A stretch of DNA of 64,000 nucleotides from Entoloma clypeatum (taxonomy: Eukaryota; Basidiomycota; Agaricomycetes; Agaricales; Entolomataceae): the NCBI GenBank assembly GCA_963565915.1, contig OY751487.1:1860001-1924000 (forward strand), in the 5' to 3' direction. Below are positions 10,641 through 22,700 of this stretch, one piece after another. Every line of letters begins with the position of its first letter. Position 1 is the first letter of the stretch. The position numbers were made by a program, and so were the translations under genes. A model generated the notes under the pieces. That model did not search any database, had not been told where the DNA came from, and saw only the letters and a program-made list of their open reading frames with translations.

Positions 10641-11731
10641 TCGGTCCCAGAATCATCATTAAAACAATACAATTCACTGTCCATATCACTGACAGGAAGT
10701 CACATTCACTCTCTTATTCAGAATCCTGCATCAGGTCTATGCAAGCATGAGCAAGCCCATTGACATGAGTTGAGCTGACAGTTCCCTCATTTCAGACCCC
10801 TGTGTCAGGTCAATTCAAGCCGATACCATTGTTTGTCGACATGAGGAGTTTTGCTTCGCGTGCTCTTGCAGCAGCAGCTCAATGAGCTTTCAAGAAATTT
10901 GTGGGCATGGGTTGAGGTGGCGTGTTGAAAAATTGGACCTTCTCTACCGCTATCTAGTAAAGTTTCCGACTCCCAGCGAAAATGCCCTGAAACATGCTGC
11001 CTGCTGGTCATTAAACTCAGCACGCATCGGGAGTCCAAGCATCGGGACCTGAGCAGGTCGAAATATTTTTGATTCCCGAAATTGGCATCTGTACATTTTT
11101 GGTTGTGACTAAGTGTTTGGCACCGTACTCACAGCAAAGACTCCGTGATATGAAGATGATTTGGCAACAATGCTCTGTGATCCCTTGGATCAGATCTTTT
11201 GCCCAACTCTGCTTGAGCAGTAAGCTGAGTGCCAGGACATTGGGAATCCAATCAAACAGTGTCTCGCAGGAGCGACCCCAGATGCCATCATGGCAATGGA
11301 TTGAATGTTTTACAGGTGAGTCTAGTGCTGCCCTCTTTTGTTCTGGCCTTTGATGAATGGTTAATTGGATATAACCCTCAAAATCACACATCCAATAGAC
11401 ATGTTAAAAGCTCCAGCCATGTGTAAGTTTTTGAATCAGATCTGCCTGTCAGTTCTGGAATCAAGACATGCCCACACTTTGCATCTCTCTGTTGTCCAAA
11501 TCCATTATTCTAGCCACAGAAGGGACAGACTGACTCTTGAGATGGCCAAGAAAAGACTTTGCTTGCATCCTCAGGGATTGAAGCACCAGAGTGTCCTAGA
11601 AAAAATAATTCTTTGCTGGCGACCAAGACAACTCCTCAATGGATGCCCGACGTGCCATGGCCAAAACCACCCTCTGAGCAGTCTGTTCAATGGGCTCCTG
11701 CAGCATAGCTGTGGTGGCCCACCACTCTGAC
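10641..11731. other. Gene-poor transposon-derived sequence
   Basis: No intact gene. The minus strand near 11590-11730 reads SEWWATTAMLQEPIEQTAQR and VVLAMARRASIEELSWSPAK before a stop, which looks like protein-coding relic, and LIELLLQEHAKQNSSC near 10845-10890 is similar in kind. Other open frames (for example 11017-11391 minus) have no family signal. Likely the decayed 5' part of a mobile-element gene. Confidence 0.3.
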
Positions 11732-11739
11732 TTTGTAGC
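11732..11739. repeat. 8-bp target-site duplication, left (TTTGTAGC)
   Basis: Identical to 13261-13268 on the far side of the hAT-like element. Confidence 0.85.
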
Positions 11740-13260
11740 TAGTGTTTCAAAGTCACATTAAGTCAAATTAATGGCCTCAAAATTCATTAACCTGACTTGA
11801 CTGAGTTAAGAATTTATTCTAGAAGGCCTTAACCTTAACTAAACTTTTATTAACCAGTCAAATTTTGAGACAAACAGTTGAGGTATTGTTATGGTTGACG
11901 AACCCATGTGATGCTTAGGCAGAGAGGCTTAAGTAGCAAAGGCGGATACCAAGGTGATTGCTAGATCTGGGAAATACATGCAATGTATCTACCCTATATA
12001 TACTAGAAGGTCGAGTCATCTAGATGACTTTAGAGCGGTTCCGGTCTGACTCCAGAAGCGGACCCGGAGTAGGTGTCTATGGTAACTGCTGCGGCGTGAG
12101 TCAGAGTATCTAAGTATAGTCCAATAAGTAACATGATGTCAAGGATGTGTGAGAGTAACCATCTAGATATGGTAACGATGACTATACTGTAGTGAGTAAG
12201 CGGAGGCCGGGGCCCGAATGATGTAAAAGTGAATAGTAAGCATGAAACTAATAGATAAGATGAAACTGGCCATTAATCAGATAAGGCCTCTATGTCTTGT
12301 ATCTTGTCCGAGCAATCAATGCCATGGATAGCAAATCCATAACAGGTATGGTTAAAACTGGTTTTAACCAGTTATTCTAGGTTATTTGACAAAATTAACC
12401 AGTTAAATTTTCTAACTTAGGTTAATGTCAAAAAAAATACAATATGATCACATTCTATGAAACATCAAGTTTCGAAGTAATAGAACTACACATGGGATAT
12501 GTATTCACCTTCTGAAACACCTTGTATAATTCTTAGAAGTCCAGATAAGATAGAAATAATCAAATATGCAGATTTCAGAAAAAGTGTTATATCTCCCTAA
12601 TGAATGAACCAAATTTAAAAAAATGAAGGTGTTCTGAGATCTCCTGAATGTGGAGAATCCAATGCTGAAATAAATAAAAATTGGGCAAATTTTCGATTTA
12701 TGTTACTCATATTCATCTTATTCAGACTTTGAGCTTCATTTGAATACTCACAATATGTTTACATACAATGTTTCAATAGTATACACACATATGGTATATA
12801 GAGTACTGATATTGTGGAAGGGAGGAAGTAAGAAAATGTTGTTTTTGGTGCCTGAGGAAACCCATGATACACTGTTCATCATGATTTACAGTGTGATTTG
12901 ATCATCATTTTGCTGTTTTAAACACTATATACACTATTTTACCATGATAGAATTCCTGTGGATGGATTAAGAAGTTGCAGTGTGTTTGTAACATGTTTTG
13001 AAGCTATGATGAACTGTGGTGACAATGTGAATATGAGGCAGATTCCAGGGCTTTCTGCAACTAGTTCCTGCCATGATTAACTGGTTAAAACTGGTTAAAA
13101 ACCAGTTAAGAAAAGTTAATGAAAAACTTTCTCAGAGGTTAAACTTCAGTTGATGGTACACCAAAGTTGTTAACCTTGATCATAAAGTTAAGTTAATTTG
13201 AGTTTAGTCATGTTAAGTTAACATTAACTTGCAGTCAAGTAACGTGACTTAAAAACACTA
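11740..13260. mobile_element. Non-autonomous hAT-like DNA transposon (carries a nested solo LTR)
   Basis: The ends are terminal inverted repeats: the left end starts TAGTGTTT and continues to AAGTCACATTA; the right end, read on the other strand, starts TAGTGTTT and continues to AAGTCACGTTA (18 of 21 positions match). The 8-bp sequence TTTGTAGC lies directly outside both ends (11732-11739 and 13261-13268), the target-site duplication length typical of hAT elements. AACTGG/CCAGTT-type motifs cluster inside both halves (for example 12356-12373 and 13079-13107), a plausible transposase-binding array. No transposase frame is present. Without the LTR and its duplicated GGTAT the element would be about 1.06 kb. 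I counted three CpG in 12421-13260. Confidence 0.85.
11887..12344. mobile_element. Solo LTR of an LTR retrotransposon, 458 bp
   Basis: Begins TGTTATGG and ends CCATAACA, the TG..CA inverted ends of an LTR, and is flanked on both sides by the 5-bp duplication GGTAT (11882-11886 and 12345-12349). No retroviral-type coding sequence accompanies it, so it is a solo LTR left by recombination between two LTRs. It contains a TATA-like string (CTATATATACTAG near 11994). It is nested inside the hAT-like element and still carries about 14 CpG, against three in the 840 bp of host element that follow. Copia or Gypsy origin cannot be told from the LTR alone. Confidence 0.85.
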
Positions 13261-13268
13261 TTTGTAGC
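13261..13268. repeat. 8-bp target-site duplication, right (TTTGTAGC)
   Basis: Matches 11732-11739. Removing the element and one copy restores a single continuous site. Confidence 0.85.
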
Positions 13269-14367
13269 TGTTCAAGGCGGCTGCAATATCTCCTCAATTA
13301 TACAACCATCAGTTGTTGTGATCAGTGGATTAGTTAACTACAATATCTATGCTTTGTGTCTGTCTGCAACACACAGTGGAAATACTCTGTGCCTTGCTCC
13401 ATGCCGTGCAAGTTATTGTCATTTATTTGCATCGTGAGTTGAGTAAGTAAATAACTTAAAATTCAGGGCACAATAATTTGCTCTTGCCTCTGTTCTGCCA
13501 GGAACGAAGAAGTCAAGACATGCACTCAAATATGTTAACACTTGTTGATGTATCCCACCTATTTCCACTCATCATGGAATATATTCAATGATGTAGAAAC
13601 TCAAAGATTATTTAACCAAACTATTAAATGACCCTCCGTGCCTCGGCAAAGATTTCGATTTGGCACACATTCAGGCTGGATCACCCTGTGTAAGTAAGGG
13701 ACAGATTTTGAGACCCTCCAACTTGAGGAGATGTAATGTAGGTAATATTGTCTGATGACCACATATTGGATCAGACATCACGAAGAGACATGAGTCCACC
13801 AATGCAGGCTGGCCATAGTACAGCTATGTGACTCATCATACCTGAGCATGTGTGTAGATTCCAGAGAGTCTATCAGAGGATGGGAGAGTGATTATTCATT
13901 TTTGGAATGGTCGCCATTTATGTGTGAGGTTGAAAGTCCCTGGTAAGATGTATGGTGCATCATGGATACTAACCTGCAATGGGAGAGGTGGTCTATTCCT
14001 TTTAATTATTGAGAACATTTTAAGAGCAGATCTCACTCATAGGATGTCAATTTGTGTTGGTAACCTTGAGAGTGGCGCAAGCTGTTCCATGAGTGATGTG
14101 GCACTGTTTGGACTATTCTTCATAGAGTGCGTATTGCGAAGGATTCAAGGTGAGCAGTGATCGTTAACTTTTTGGTTTGTTCTCTTATCTGCAAGTGGGG
14201 GAAAATATTGGGATTCATAAGTAACTTAGTGGACCTCGAGGTCACGTGGGAAGGCCAAGATAGTCTCCCGCGGTGAATGATCAACTTGTTTTCGTTGGTA
14301 ACCACGAGCGCCAGTATTCCCCCTACTCCCCGCCAGCCCTGTCTCTGCTGAGAACACGGCAATTATC
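13269..14367. other. Region upstream of RSP5, no gene recognised
   Basis: The left part is AT-rich and is probably still transposon-derived: on the minus strand GDIAAALNSYK leads into the hAT target site, continuing the relic frame on the other side. An open frame at 13888-14160 (+) has no family signature. The last few hundred bases before 14368 turn CpG-rich and presumably hold the RSP5 promoter and 5' UTR. Confidence 0.4.
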
Positions 14368-17348
14368 ATGTCATTACCTCCACCGGCCGTCCTGTAAGCC
14401 TTTCTTCTGGTCTCGTACTCCATTCCATATTCCCCGCGCTCACACGGAATCCTTCAGCAAGAAGAAGATAAGAATCACAGGTAGCTGACTGCGCTCGATC
14501 CTCAGAGTTTCTTTTTTCTGAACCGTTCTCTCTAGTCGTTGCTGCGGATGGTCTTTCAAAGCGAGACGTCTTCCGGCTGCCGGACCCCTTCGCAGTCATC
14601 ACAGTAGATGGAGAGCAGACACATACGACAAGTGCCATCAAGAAGACACTAAATCCCTATTGGAATGAAAGTTTCGATATGTAAGTCCCGTTTTTTTGTG
14701 CCGTCGATCTATCGAATGTCCCCGGCTTTCATACAGTACTGTCAAGGAATCATCTGTCATTGCCGTCCAAATATTCGACCAGCGCAAGTTCAAGAGGAGG
14801 GATCAGGGATTTCTGGGCGTGGTGAATGTGCAAGTTAGCGAATATCTTGACCTCCAGCTCGACTCCCAAGGTGCGTCGTTCCTCCATCGCCAGCTTAACT
14901 AGGGTGATCTATGTATTCCCCTTTGCAGAGATGCTGACCTTGGATCTCAAAAAATCAAATGATAATCTTGTCGTTCATGGAAAACTCATCATATCACTGT
15001 CAACCAACGTGGCCCAAGCAATATCCAACCCTGGTCCTTCGCAAGTCAATGGCTTGAGTAACGCCCTCGCAGACATGAATCTGAATCATTCTCCTGCCGC
15101 TAGTACATCTAATTTAGCTCTCCAGGCTGGATCCAGCAGTACAACCCTTTCTCGTACTACCAGTTCCCACGCCACCGGGACAGAAAGTATACCTTCAGCT
15201 CCTCTGAACGAGACGGAACAAACACCACAACAACCTGCATCTTCCTCTCGCCCAGTCAGCGCAACTTCACCATCTGTGCCCGCCACAGCCACAGCCACCA
15301 CAATGAGCACCGCGACTGGAGCATCAACCTCATCAGCCACTGCTGCACAACGCAATTTCAATCCGAATGTCGATCAACATGGCCCGTTGCCTCCTGGATG
15401 GGAACGGCGCATCGATCCATTGGGACGCACTTACTATGTTGATCATAACACCCGCACAACCACCTGGAACAGACCTTCTCCGAATGCAGCGGTGAATAAC
15501 AACGCGCAAGATATCGAAACGAATGCAGCCCGTGATCAACATTCCCGCCGAATCCTTGCCGATGATCTCTTAGAGGCCAATAACCCCTCCAATTCCTCAT
15601 CGACAGCCACGCCTGCCACTTCTCCCGCTGCCACCCAACCAGCCCCTGCGATCTCTACCGGTAACACGACGGCAGGGTCTGGAGCTCTTCCAAATGGTTG
15701 GGAGGAACGGTATACCCCTGAAGGCCGCCCTTACTATGTCGATCACAACACTCGAACAACGACGTGGGTTGATCCCCGTCGACAAACCATTATCCGCGTG
15801 ATGGGCCCTGGTGGACAAGGTTCGAACCTGCAGCCGCAAACCATATCACAACTTGGTCCACTGCCGTCAGGATGGGAAATGCGTTTGACCTCTACCGCTC
15901 GTGTCTATTTCGTGGATCACAACACCAAGACGACGACATGGGATGATCCACGATTGCCATCAACACTGGATGCCAATGTTCCGCAATATAAGAGAGACTT
16001 TAGACGGAAGCTGATCTACTTCAGGAGCCAGCCGGCAATGCGGGCCCAACCAGGCAATTGCCAGATCAAGATCCGACGAAACCATATTTTCGAGGATAGT
16101 TATGCGGAGATTATGCGTCAAACGCCTAATGACTTGAAGAAACGACTGATGATCAAGTTTGATGGAGAAGATGGCTTGGACTATGGTGGATTATCCAGGT
16201 CAGTAAACACATTTCTCTCATCAGGTTTTATCGTTAACGCGATGTGTCAGAGAGTTCTTTTTCCTGCTTTCCCATGAGATGTTCAATCCTTTCTATTGTC
16301 TCTTTGAGTATTCGGCACACGACAATTACACCCTCCAGATCAACCCCGCGTCTGGCGTAAATCCAGAACATTTGAATTATTTCAAGTTCATCGGTCGTTG
16401 TCTAGGCCTGGGTATCTTCCATCGTCGATTTTTGGACGCCTATTTCATCGTCAGCTTCTACAAGATGATTTTGAAAAAGAAAGTCACGCTTTCTGATTTG
16501 GAGAGTGTGGATGCCGAGTTACACCGCGGCATGACTTGGATGCTGTGCGTTGGAATTGTTTTCACTTACCTGAAGTACAGCATACCCATGCCCCTCATCT
16601 TTTGCTAGGGAAAATGACATTACTGACGTGATCTATGAAACATTTACGACTGTCGAGGAACGGTTCGGTGAAATGGTAACCATTGAACTGAAACCTGGTG
16701 GTGCCGACATTCCAGTCACAGAAGAGAACAAGAAGGATTATGTGGATCATGTTATAGATTATCGCATCTCGAAGCGTGTCAAGGAACAGTTCGAAGCCTT
16801 CATGTCCGGCTTCAGCGAATTGATTCCTATGGATCTAATCACAGTGTTTGATGAACGAGAACTTGAACTCCTGATCGGTGGCATGTCAGAAATCGATGTG
16901 TGAGTTTCTAGCACATGTTACTGATGCATTTAATGATTTCTTCTTCGACTAGCGACGACTGGACGAAGTTCACAGATTATCGAGGATATGAGATGAACGA
17001 TGAGGTCATACAGTGGTTCTGGAAATGCGTCCGCAGCTGGCCACCAGAGCGCAAATCACGACTTCTCCAATTCGCGACTGGAACTTCTCGTATACCTGTC
17101 AATGGCTTCAAGGACCTTCAAGGGTCGGATGGTCCCCGACGTTTCACAATTGAAAAGTCGGGAGATCCGTCGCAGTTGCCGAAGAGTCATACCTGTTTCA
17201 ACAGGATTGATTTGCCTCCATACAAGGACTATGCCAGTCTTGAACACAAACTTACCCTTGCTGTTGAGTGCGTAAACAAGTTTTCACAGTATGACAGCGT
17301 GTCACTCATCTGCACCCCAGGGAAACTGTCGGTTTCGGCCAGGAATAG
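14368..17348 (+). CDS. RSP5: HECT-type E3 ubiquitin ligase RSP5 (NEDD4 family)
   Basis: Domain order is C2, three WW, HECT. The start MSLPPPAVL at 14368 is spliced across 14394-14457 and 14481-14535 into [20 protein letters not shown], the C2 opening. The WW domains begin [40 protein letters not shown] and [20 protein letters not shown]; all keep the second Trp (TTTW). The HECT domain runs from [16 protein letters not shown] to the C-terminus, with the catalytic Cys in [10 protein letters not shown] and the usual tail EETVGFGQE. Introns interrupt the HECT domain near 16200, 16560, 16900 and 17270. Rsp5 ubiquitinates membrane cargo and adaptors bearing PY motifs for endocytosis and sorting. 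The gene is complete here; a 3' fragment recurs after the N gap. Confidence 0.95.
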
Positions 17349-17670
17349 AGTGTTTTCTCAAATTTCTACCTGCACGTATCATTCTCTGAGTTGTATATTT
17401 TCCGTGACGTTTCTTTGCTTTATTATTCATACCATACGATGAATATCGTTTTGTTAGCTGGGATATGAAAATACAAGGTTTGGTATTCTCCAATTGTGTC
17501 TTATCTCTTTCTTAATAGCTTGAGTGCGTCTAGCTCATGTATCTTAACGTACCAAAAACTACAAGGACTGTCTTAGATTATAACAAGATAGCAAAAATCA
17601 CGAAAGCATTCCATGATTGACAAGATAAATACAAGCTTGAGATGACAGATCCCTCTGAGAGAGGAATCCA
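17349..17670. terminator. Convergent 3' regions of RSP5 and ABD1
   Basis: About 320 bp between the two stop codons, AT-rich, with no open frame of interest. It should contain both polyadenylation regions, but I see no single clear AATAAA. Confidence 0.4.
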
Positions 17671-19646
17671 TTACCGTTTTTCGAACGCAAAAGCAACATA
17701 GATGTCTTTAGAAACTTGGTTAGTTCATCATGAAGATAAGCAGGATTGTACTCACTTGCCGCTTCCCATTGCTCCTCATCCATTGCACTCTCGCCGTTTG
17801 CATCGACTACCTTCATGTGCTCCATGAGAGGTCCGAATTCTGGATGATCCTGGTGTTCACTAAAAACCTGATGGAACTCTTCTTTATAGATCATTTGAAG
17901 ATCGTACTCTTCCGCCAGCCTAGAGTATAATCAAGTAAGGGCGACAGATACGAAACTTCGAACAAAGGACTCACCGAACAAAATTGTCCCAGAGGACAAT
18001 ATACTCGGGTACATTATCGACTGCATCTTTCAGGTAAAACCAGTATTTGTGACCGAAGACAGGTCTCTGTTCGCGTTGATCGAACCGGATACTGTATACG
18101 GAATTTCCGAAGGTCAAGTCAGTGGCGTTTGGTGGGAGTGCATCAAGATGTTCTCTAGTGAAGAGATGTCAATCTGATGAACAGAGGAGTTGCTGAGATA
18201 AGCTTACAATAGCAAGTCAGCGTTCGGAACAGTCCCGATGAAAATACCGCCTCTGCGCAGATACCGGCTAACATTCTCCAACATGCACCTTGCCTTTTGT
18301 TCTGTTTCGAAGGCATAGTGCATGCAAAACTGCATCGAAACGGCGTCGACAGGATCGCCAGTTAAATGTACAGTATCCTCGTAGTTGTATGATGGATCCA
18401 CGCCGAGGATATGTGGGCCAAATGCGTCTGTGAGTGGTTTAGTGTAACAATCCAATGCTGCAAACGTAGCATCAAATTTTGGCGGGCGGATCATTTCCCA
18501 TCTGTTCCGTGCATGTTCAACCGATACGGCGGCAATGTCTGCATCTTGTTATAGAGAAGGCACTTTTCAAAGTAGGTTGGGGAAACATACCGACGCCAAT
18601 ATACTCCCTCACCTTCGCCTTGTGCCATTTCCTCAAGTCACCTCCCTTACCACATCCCATATCTAACACTTTGCCGCAGCCTGGGTTCCTTCTTCGAAAC
18701 CCATTGTGTTTCGTCGAAATTGATTTCGTTGCAGCAAGGACTGGCTGAGCAAAGCGTGCAATGAGGACGGACTTGACCCAATTGTTGAAATTCTTGAGGC
18801 CAATAATTGAAGAAAAAGTGCGTTGATTGACTCCAATGTCTGGTCTTGAATTGTCTGGAGAAATTTACAGCAGCCGATCTTATAGGCGAACAAGAACGAC
18901 ATACAGTGGTCAACCACTACGCCAACGTCTCCCGTCAGTCTCTTGGCTGGCGGTTGGTCGAGGTCATGATCAGAAACCTCGCTCCTCTTGCGCTTTGTCC
19001 CTTGCAGTATTTGTATAGATCCACGGCCTTTATACCGTGAATCCTTGTACATTTCCAGTTCTTCATTCGAGAGGGGTATCATGACTGAGGTGGGCGGTGT
19101 TAAGCGAACGCGTGGATGATATGGTATGCTGGAATGCGCTGTCGGCACAACTGGTTGTGGAGGTGGGGGTGGAGGCGGCATGGAAGGGTCCGGTTGAACT
19201 GTGCGCGTTGTCGCAATATGCAGCTGGTTGGAAAAAGACGTGGAAACGGATGACGACGAGGATGAAGGCCGAGAACAAGCAACCGGCGATTCACGTTCCC
19301 GGGTAGGAGACGGACTTGAAGAAAAGAAGCTTTTACCGGTCCTAGAGTCAACAGCGGACCTTGTTAAAGGCTGATGCGTTTCAAGTTTATCGTCTGGTGA
19401 GGTGTCATGATCGCTGTGTAAGAGCTGTGAAAGTGTCGAGACTCTCGTGGGCGGTGTGCGGAGAGAGGGGTCATGGGTCACAGAATTGAGCAAAACTGAG
19501 AGGTCTGTCGCTCTCCTGCCGCCCAAAGATGGGCTCGCGATTGGTGAGGATGCAGTGCTGGTGGGAGACGGAAAAGGGAGGGCTGGGGCAGTCTGGCAGA
19601 TGGGCGAGTTCAGTACGGCATCTCGTACGGGATCAAAAGCAGGCAT
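17671..19646 (-). CDS. ABD1: mRNA cap guanine-N7 methyltransferase ABD1
   Basis: Methylates the cap guanine of nuclear mRNA. The start is taken as [15 protein letters not shown] (19646). About 250 disordered residues follow (Ser/Pro-rich, with an eight-proline run and KRKRSEV). The catalytic domain begins at [19 protein letters not shown], then the S-adenosylmethionine loop [34 protein letters not shown] and [14 protein letters not shown], then [20 protein letters not shown], and the family ending [10 protein letters not shown] before a TAA at 17671-17673. Introns lie near 18865-18820, 18590-18540, 18205-18155, 17970-17920 and 17750-17710. Spacing to the Red1/SYCP2-like gene upstream is 139 bp, same strand. 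Confidence 0.92.
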
Positions 19647-19785
19647 CGCAGTCAACAGCAGTGAACACAACTTCGAAAACCTTAACAGTCGCTGGATCGG
19701 GCTCGACGACGTCGAGCACGTCGTCGACAATGATGATAAAGAAGTACAAATTTATTCCCAGTTCATGACGTAAGCAACCTATCAG

Positions 19786-22700
19786 TCATTCAACCCAAGA
19801 CTCATGTTAGACAGAGGATTAGAGAGGATTCCAGGAAGTGGTGAGCTAAAAAACTTGTTAGGAAGTTTTCGAGAGAGGCTATTGCGATTGTGTTCATGAA
19901 TTGCCGTGGCGAGAAACCGAGATGTGTCTTGCGTAGCCTTACAAATACCTTTCCACCCATCCAGAATGGCGCGATGCTGCGCCGTGTATCCCGACTCGAG
20001 AGAAGCTAGCTTTTGATAATGCTCGACGCTGTGGAGATGTTTTATACTGCCATGCTTTGAAAATAACCTGCCTCCCTACCTTTCCGACAACATGGCTTCC
20101 AGATCATGGCCCGCCTCTCGTAGAATGCTGGCTTGGGCTCCACGAAGGTCCTTTCGCACATTTTCAAATCGCTGAGATGTTTTGTCGGCAATCACCTGTT
20201 AAAGTGACAGGCTCAGCAACCCCTCATACAAACCAAGAAATGATGGTCCTACTTGTGTTATGTCAGTAATGACCTATACATAATTTTGGTCAGTCTCTTG
20301 ACTCAATAGAAATTCAACCTACGTTGACAATTTCGGGTATGAGGTTATTTTCGCCTTGGTCGAGGTTCTCTTGCTCGTATCCAGGTTTACGCCTGTGCTG
20401 ATTTTTGGTCCTGGATTCCTTGCAGTCAATATGGGTGAAGCCCTCTGTGGCCGAGTGATGTTTTTGTCTGTTCGTCGAGGGAGTGTTTAGGTTTATACGC
20501 GAAGGTCGATATGACGTGCGGAACGCGAACGAGGCACCACCCTGATTTGTCCTTGGTATTGAGAAGCGCTGAGGAGAGAATGACCTGGATTGTGGGGTAT
20601 TATGGCCGGGAAATATGACGATGGGTGATACGCTCCGTATGGGCGAGCCAGGAGGTAAGTGTGGGGAATCCTTGGTGAGATCTATCATGGACACGTCATC
20701 ATCACTTAGGTGGTCAGGTGGGGGTGAATTTGGTTTCATCTAGGAGTGACGTATTAGCTGCATGCATAATCATTCCGTGTAATCACCTTCGGACTTGGGG
20801 GGAAGAAATCATTTGCAACCTCATCAAAGGTTTTCGGCTCATTCATCGTCAACATCGGCTGTGGGGATGTATCATTGACAAGACTCGCTTTCTTTTTCCC
20901 TAGCGTTCCGGTCTGTGCTTTCAGAGGCTCTTCTATAATGCCAGAAAACGTGGGGATCGATGTCCGGAAGTTTGCTTCCGTCCAAGGAGCATCTCTTGAC
21001 TTCTTCGTCTTCGCTGAATTACTCGGAAGAAGAGAACTTACTTCCAGAAGGAGAGTTTTGGAAGAGATTTCAATGACTTCCTGCAACTGAGGGTTCTGAT
21101 CGGCGTCCTGGACGAAATCAATAGCTGGGATAGGTGCCGGTCGTGCCAAATGAGCATTTTGTTTTGATTCTTGTTCTTTAGGTGTGGGTTGAATCTTGTG
21201 AGGTTGTTAGACACTGTTTATATGTCGACGAGGGAAAAAGAACAAAACAGGTCTTTACCTCGAGTATTCCAATGTCTGGCGATCTCTCGTCAATCACTTT
21301 TATCACGGTAGGGTGCCATTCTCCATCTTCCTTCGCGGCAATTGGTGAAGCTTCCGCGATATCAGGTTCACTCTTGACTTTAGGCTTCTTCGGGATGGGC
21401 TTTGGTTTTGCTGTACCTCGTCCATACTTACCTTTCATTCCCGCAATACGGTTTCGACGAGTCTCCTCTTCTTTGCTCGCGTGGAATGGATTGTCGGATC
21501 GAGTTGGTACTTTGTCAAAATCCACTTCAGCAGTATCAGGGAGTGCCGGTGAGGATGTTCGCCCTTTACGTCGATATCTCTTTTGAGGCGGTCGCTTAGG
21601 CGCTGCCTGAGCGTCGGCCTTGACTTTTCCACGAGGTTTCTGGGGAGATGGGGCCTCTGTGCCGGAACCACCAGCATCGGGATTGATATCTGCAAGAGCT
21701 TTTCTCTTCCGCCCAGCCGTTTTCACGCCTTTTGCAGGGTTCTCGATAGACGCAGAATGGGGGATGTCGGGTAGTTTCGGCTTTCGCTTGTCTTTTTGGC
21801 CAGTCGGGAGCACAGAACCGGATTTTTCTGGATTTCTGGATATGGAAGCCCTAGCTGTTCGAAATTGGGGCTCCAGACTGTTGTCTTTCTTGCCTTGGTC
21901 AGTATCTGTTGGTGTCGGTGGTGTCGGTTCTATGGCTGCCGGGCCCTGGCAGGATTCAAGAAGTTCGACCTCAGGTATAGATTGACCATTTTGAACAAGT
22001 TTTTCCTTTCGTGGGGCATGAGACCTCAGGACTCGAGTAACTTTTGGAGCAGCGTTTGTATCAACAAGAACGTGAACTTGGATTTCTGAAGCAGTTCGTT
22101 TGAAAGATAAATTCGGGCCAGATGAAGTTGCTGTCTTCAATTCTTCTATTTCATCTTCGGAGATCACGATTGCCTTGGTCTTTCCTCGGGTCCTTTTCGC
22201 GACTGGAACTTTGACCTCGGGTTCGTCATCATCAGAGTTGATTAAAATCGGTATTTTGGCCTCATCTCGAGCGGCCTTGGGTATGGGTAGTTCAACATCC
22301 GATACATCCGTCAGCTCCTCGTCAAAAATTGAGTCATATTCCGAGGAAGAAAAGCCAATCTTCTGTCTGTTCGGAAGCGTTTTTGAACCGTCCTCGTCGT
22401 TCCCGTCTGCCAAGGTTGCGTTGAGCGAATTTGGTCGGCCCTGGACCTGAATAAAGATACTGGGAGCTACGAGAGGGGATGAGGGTAGGACCTGCTGAGA
22501 ATGTGGATCGGATTGATGAGGGTTCCAAACTGTCGGTGTTAAGAGAGCTAAAGCGGAAAAATTCAAGCCTTACTTCGTGCCATATCTCGTACTTTATCCT
22601 TGAGAAGGGTCAATAATAAACTGTCATATAGAGTGCAAACATACTTGTGCTGATAAAGGAATTTCTTTGCTCCCTAGATCAAAATCGAGCTCGAGAATCG

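Noticed and set aside
12356..13107. AACTGGTTTTAACCAGTT-type repeats as a possible CRISPR-like or origin array
   Set aside because: The spacing is irregular, no unique spacers are present and the host is eukaryotic. They sit subterminally inside a hAT-like element, so transposase binding sites explain them.
13888..14160. 90-codon plus-strand frame upstream of RSP5
   Set aside because: No recognisable domain, and it lies in sequence that seems transposon-derived; no support as a gene.
18663..19730. Longer start of ABD1 at 19730 (MSTTCSTSSSP)
   Set aside because: [15 protein letters not shown] at 19646 is a better start; the extra 28 residues are low complexity and overlap the promoter side.
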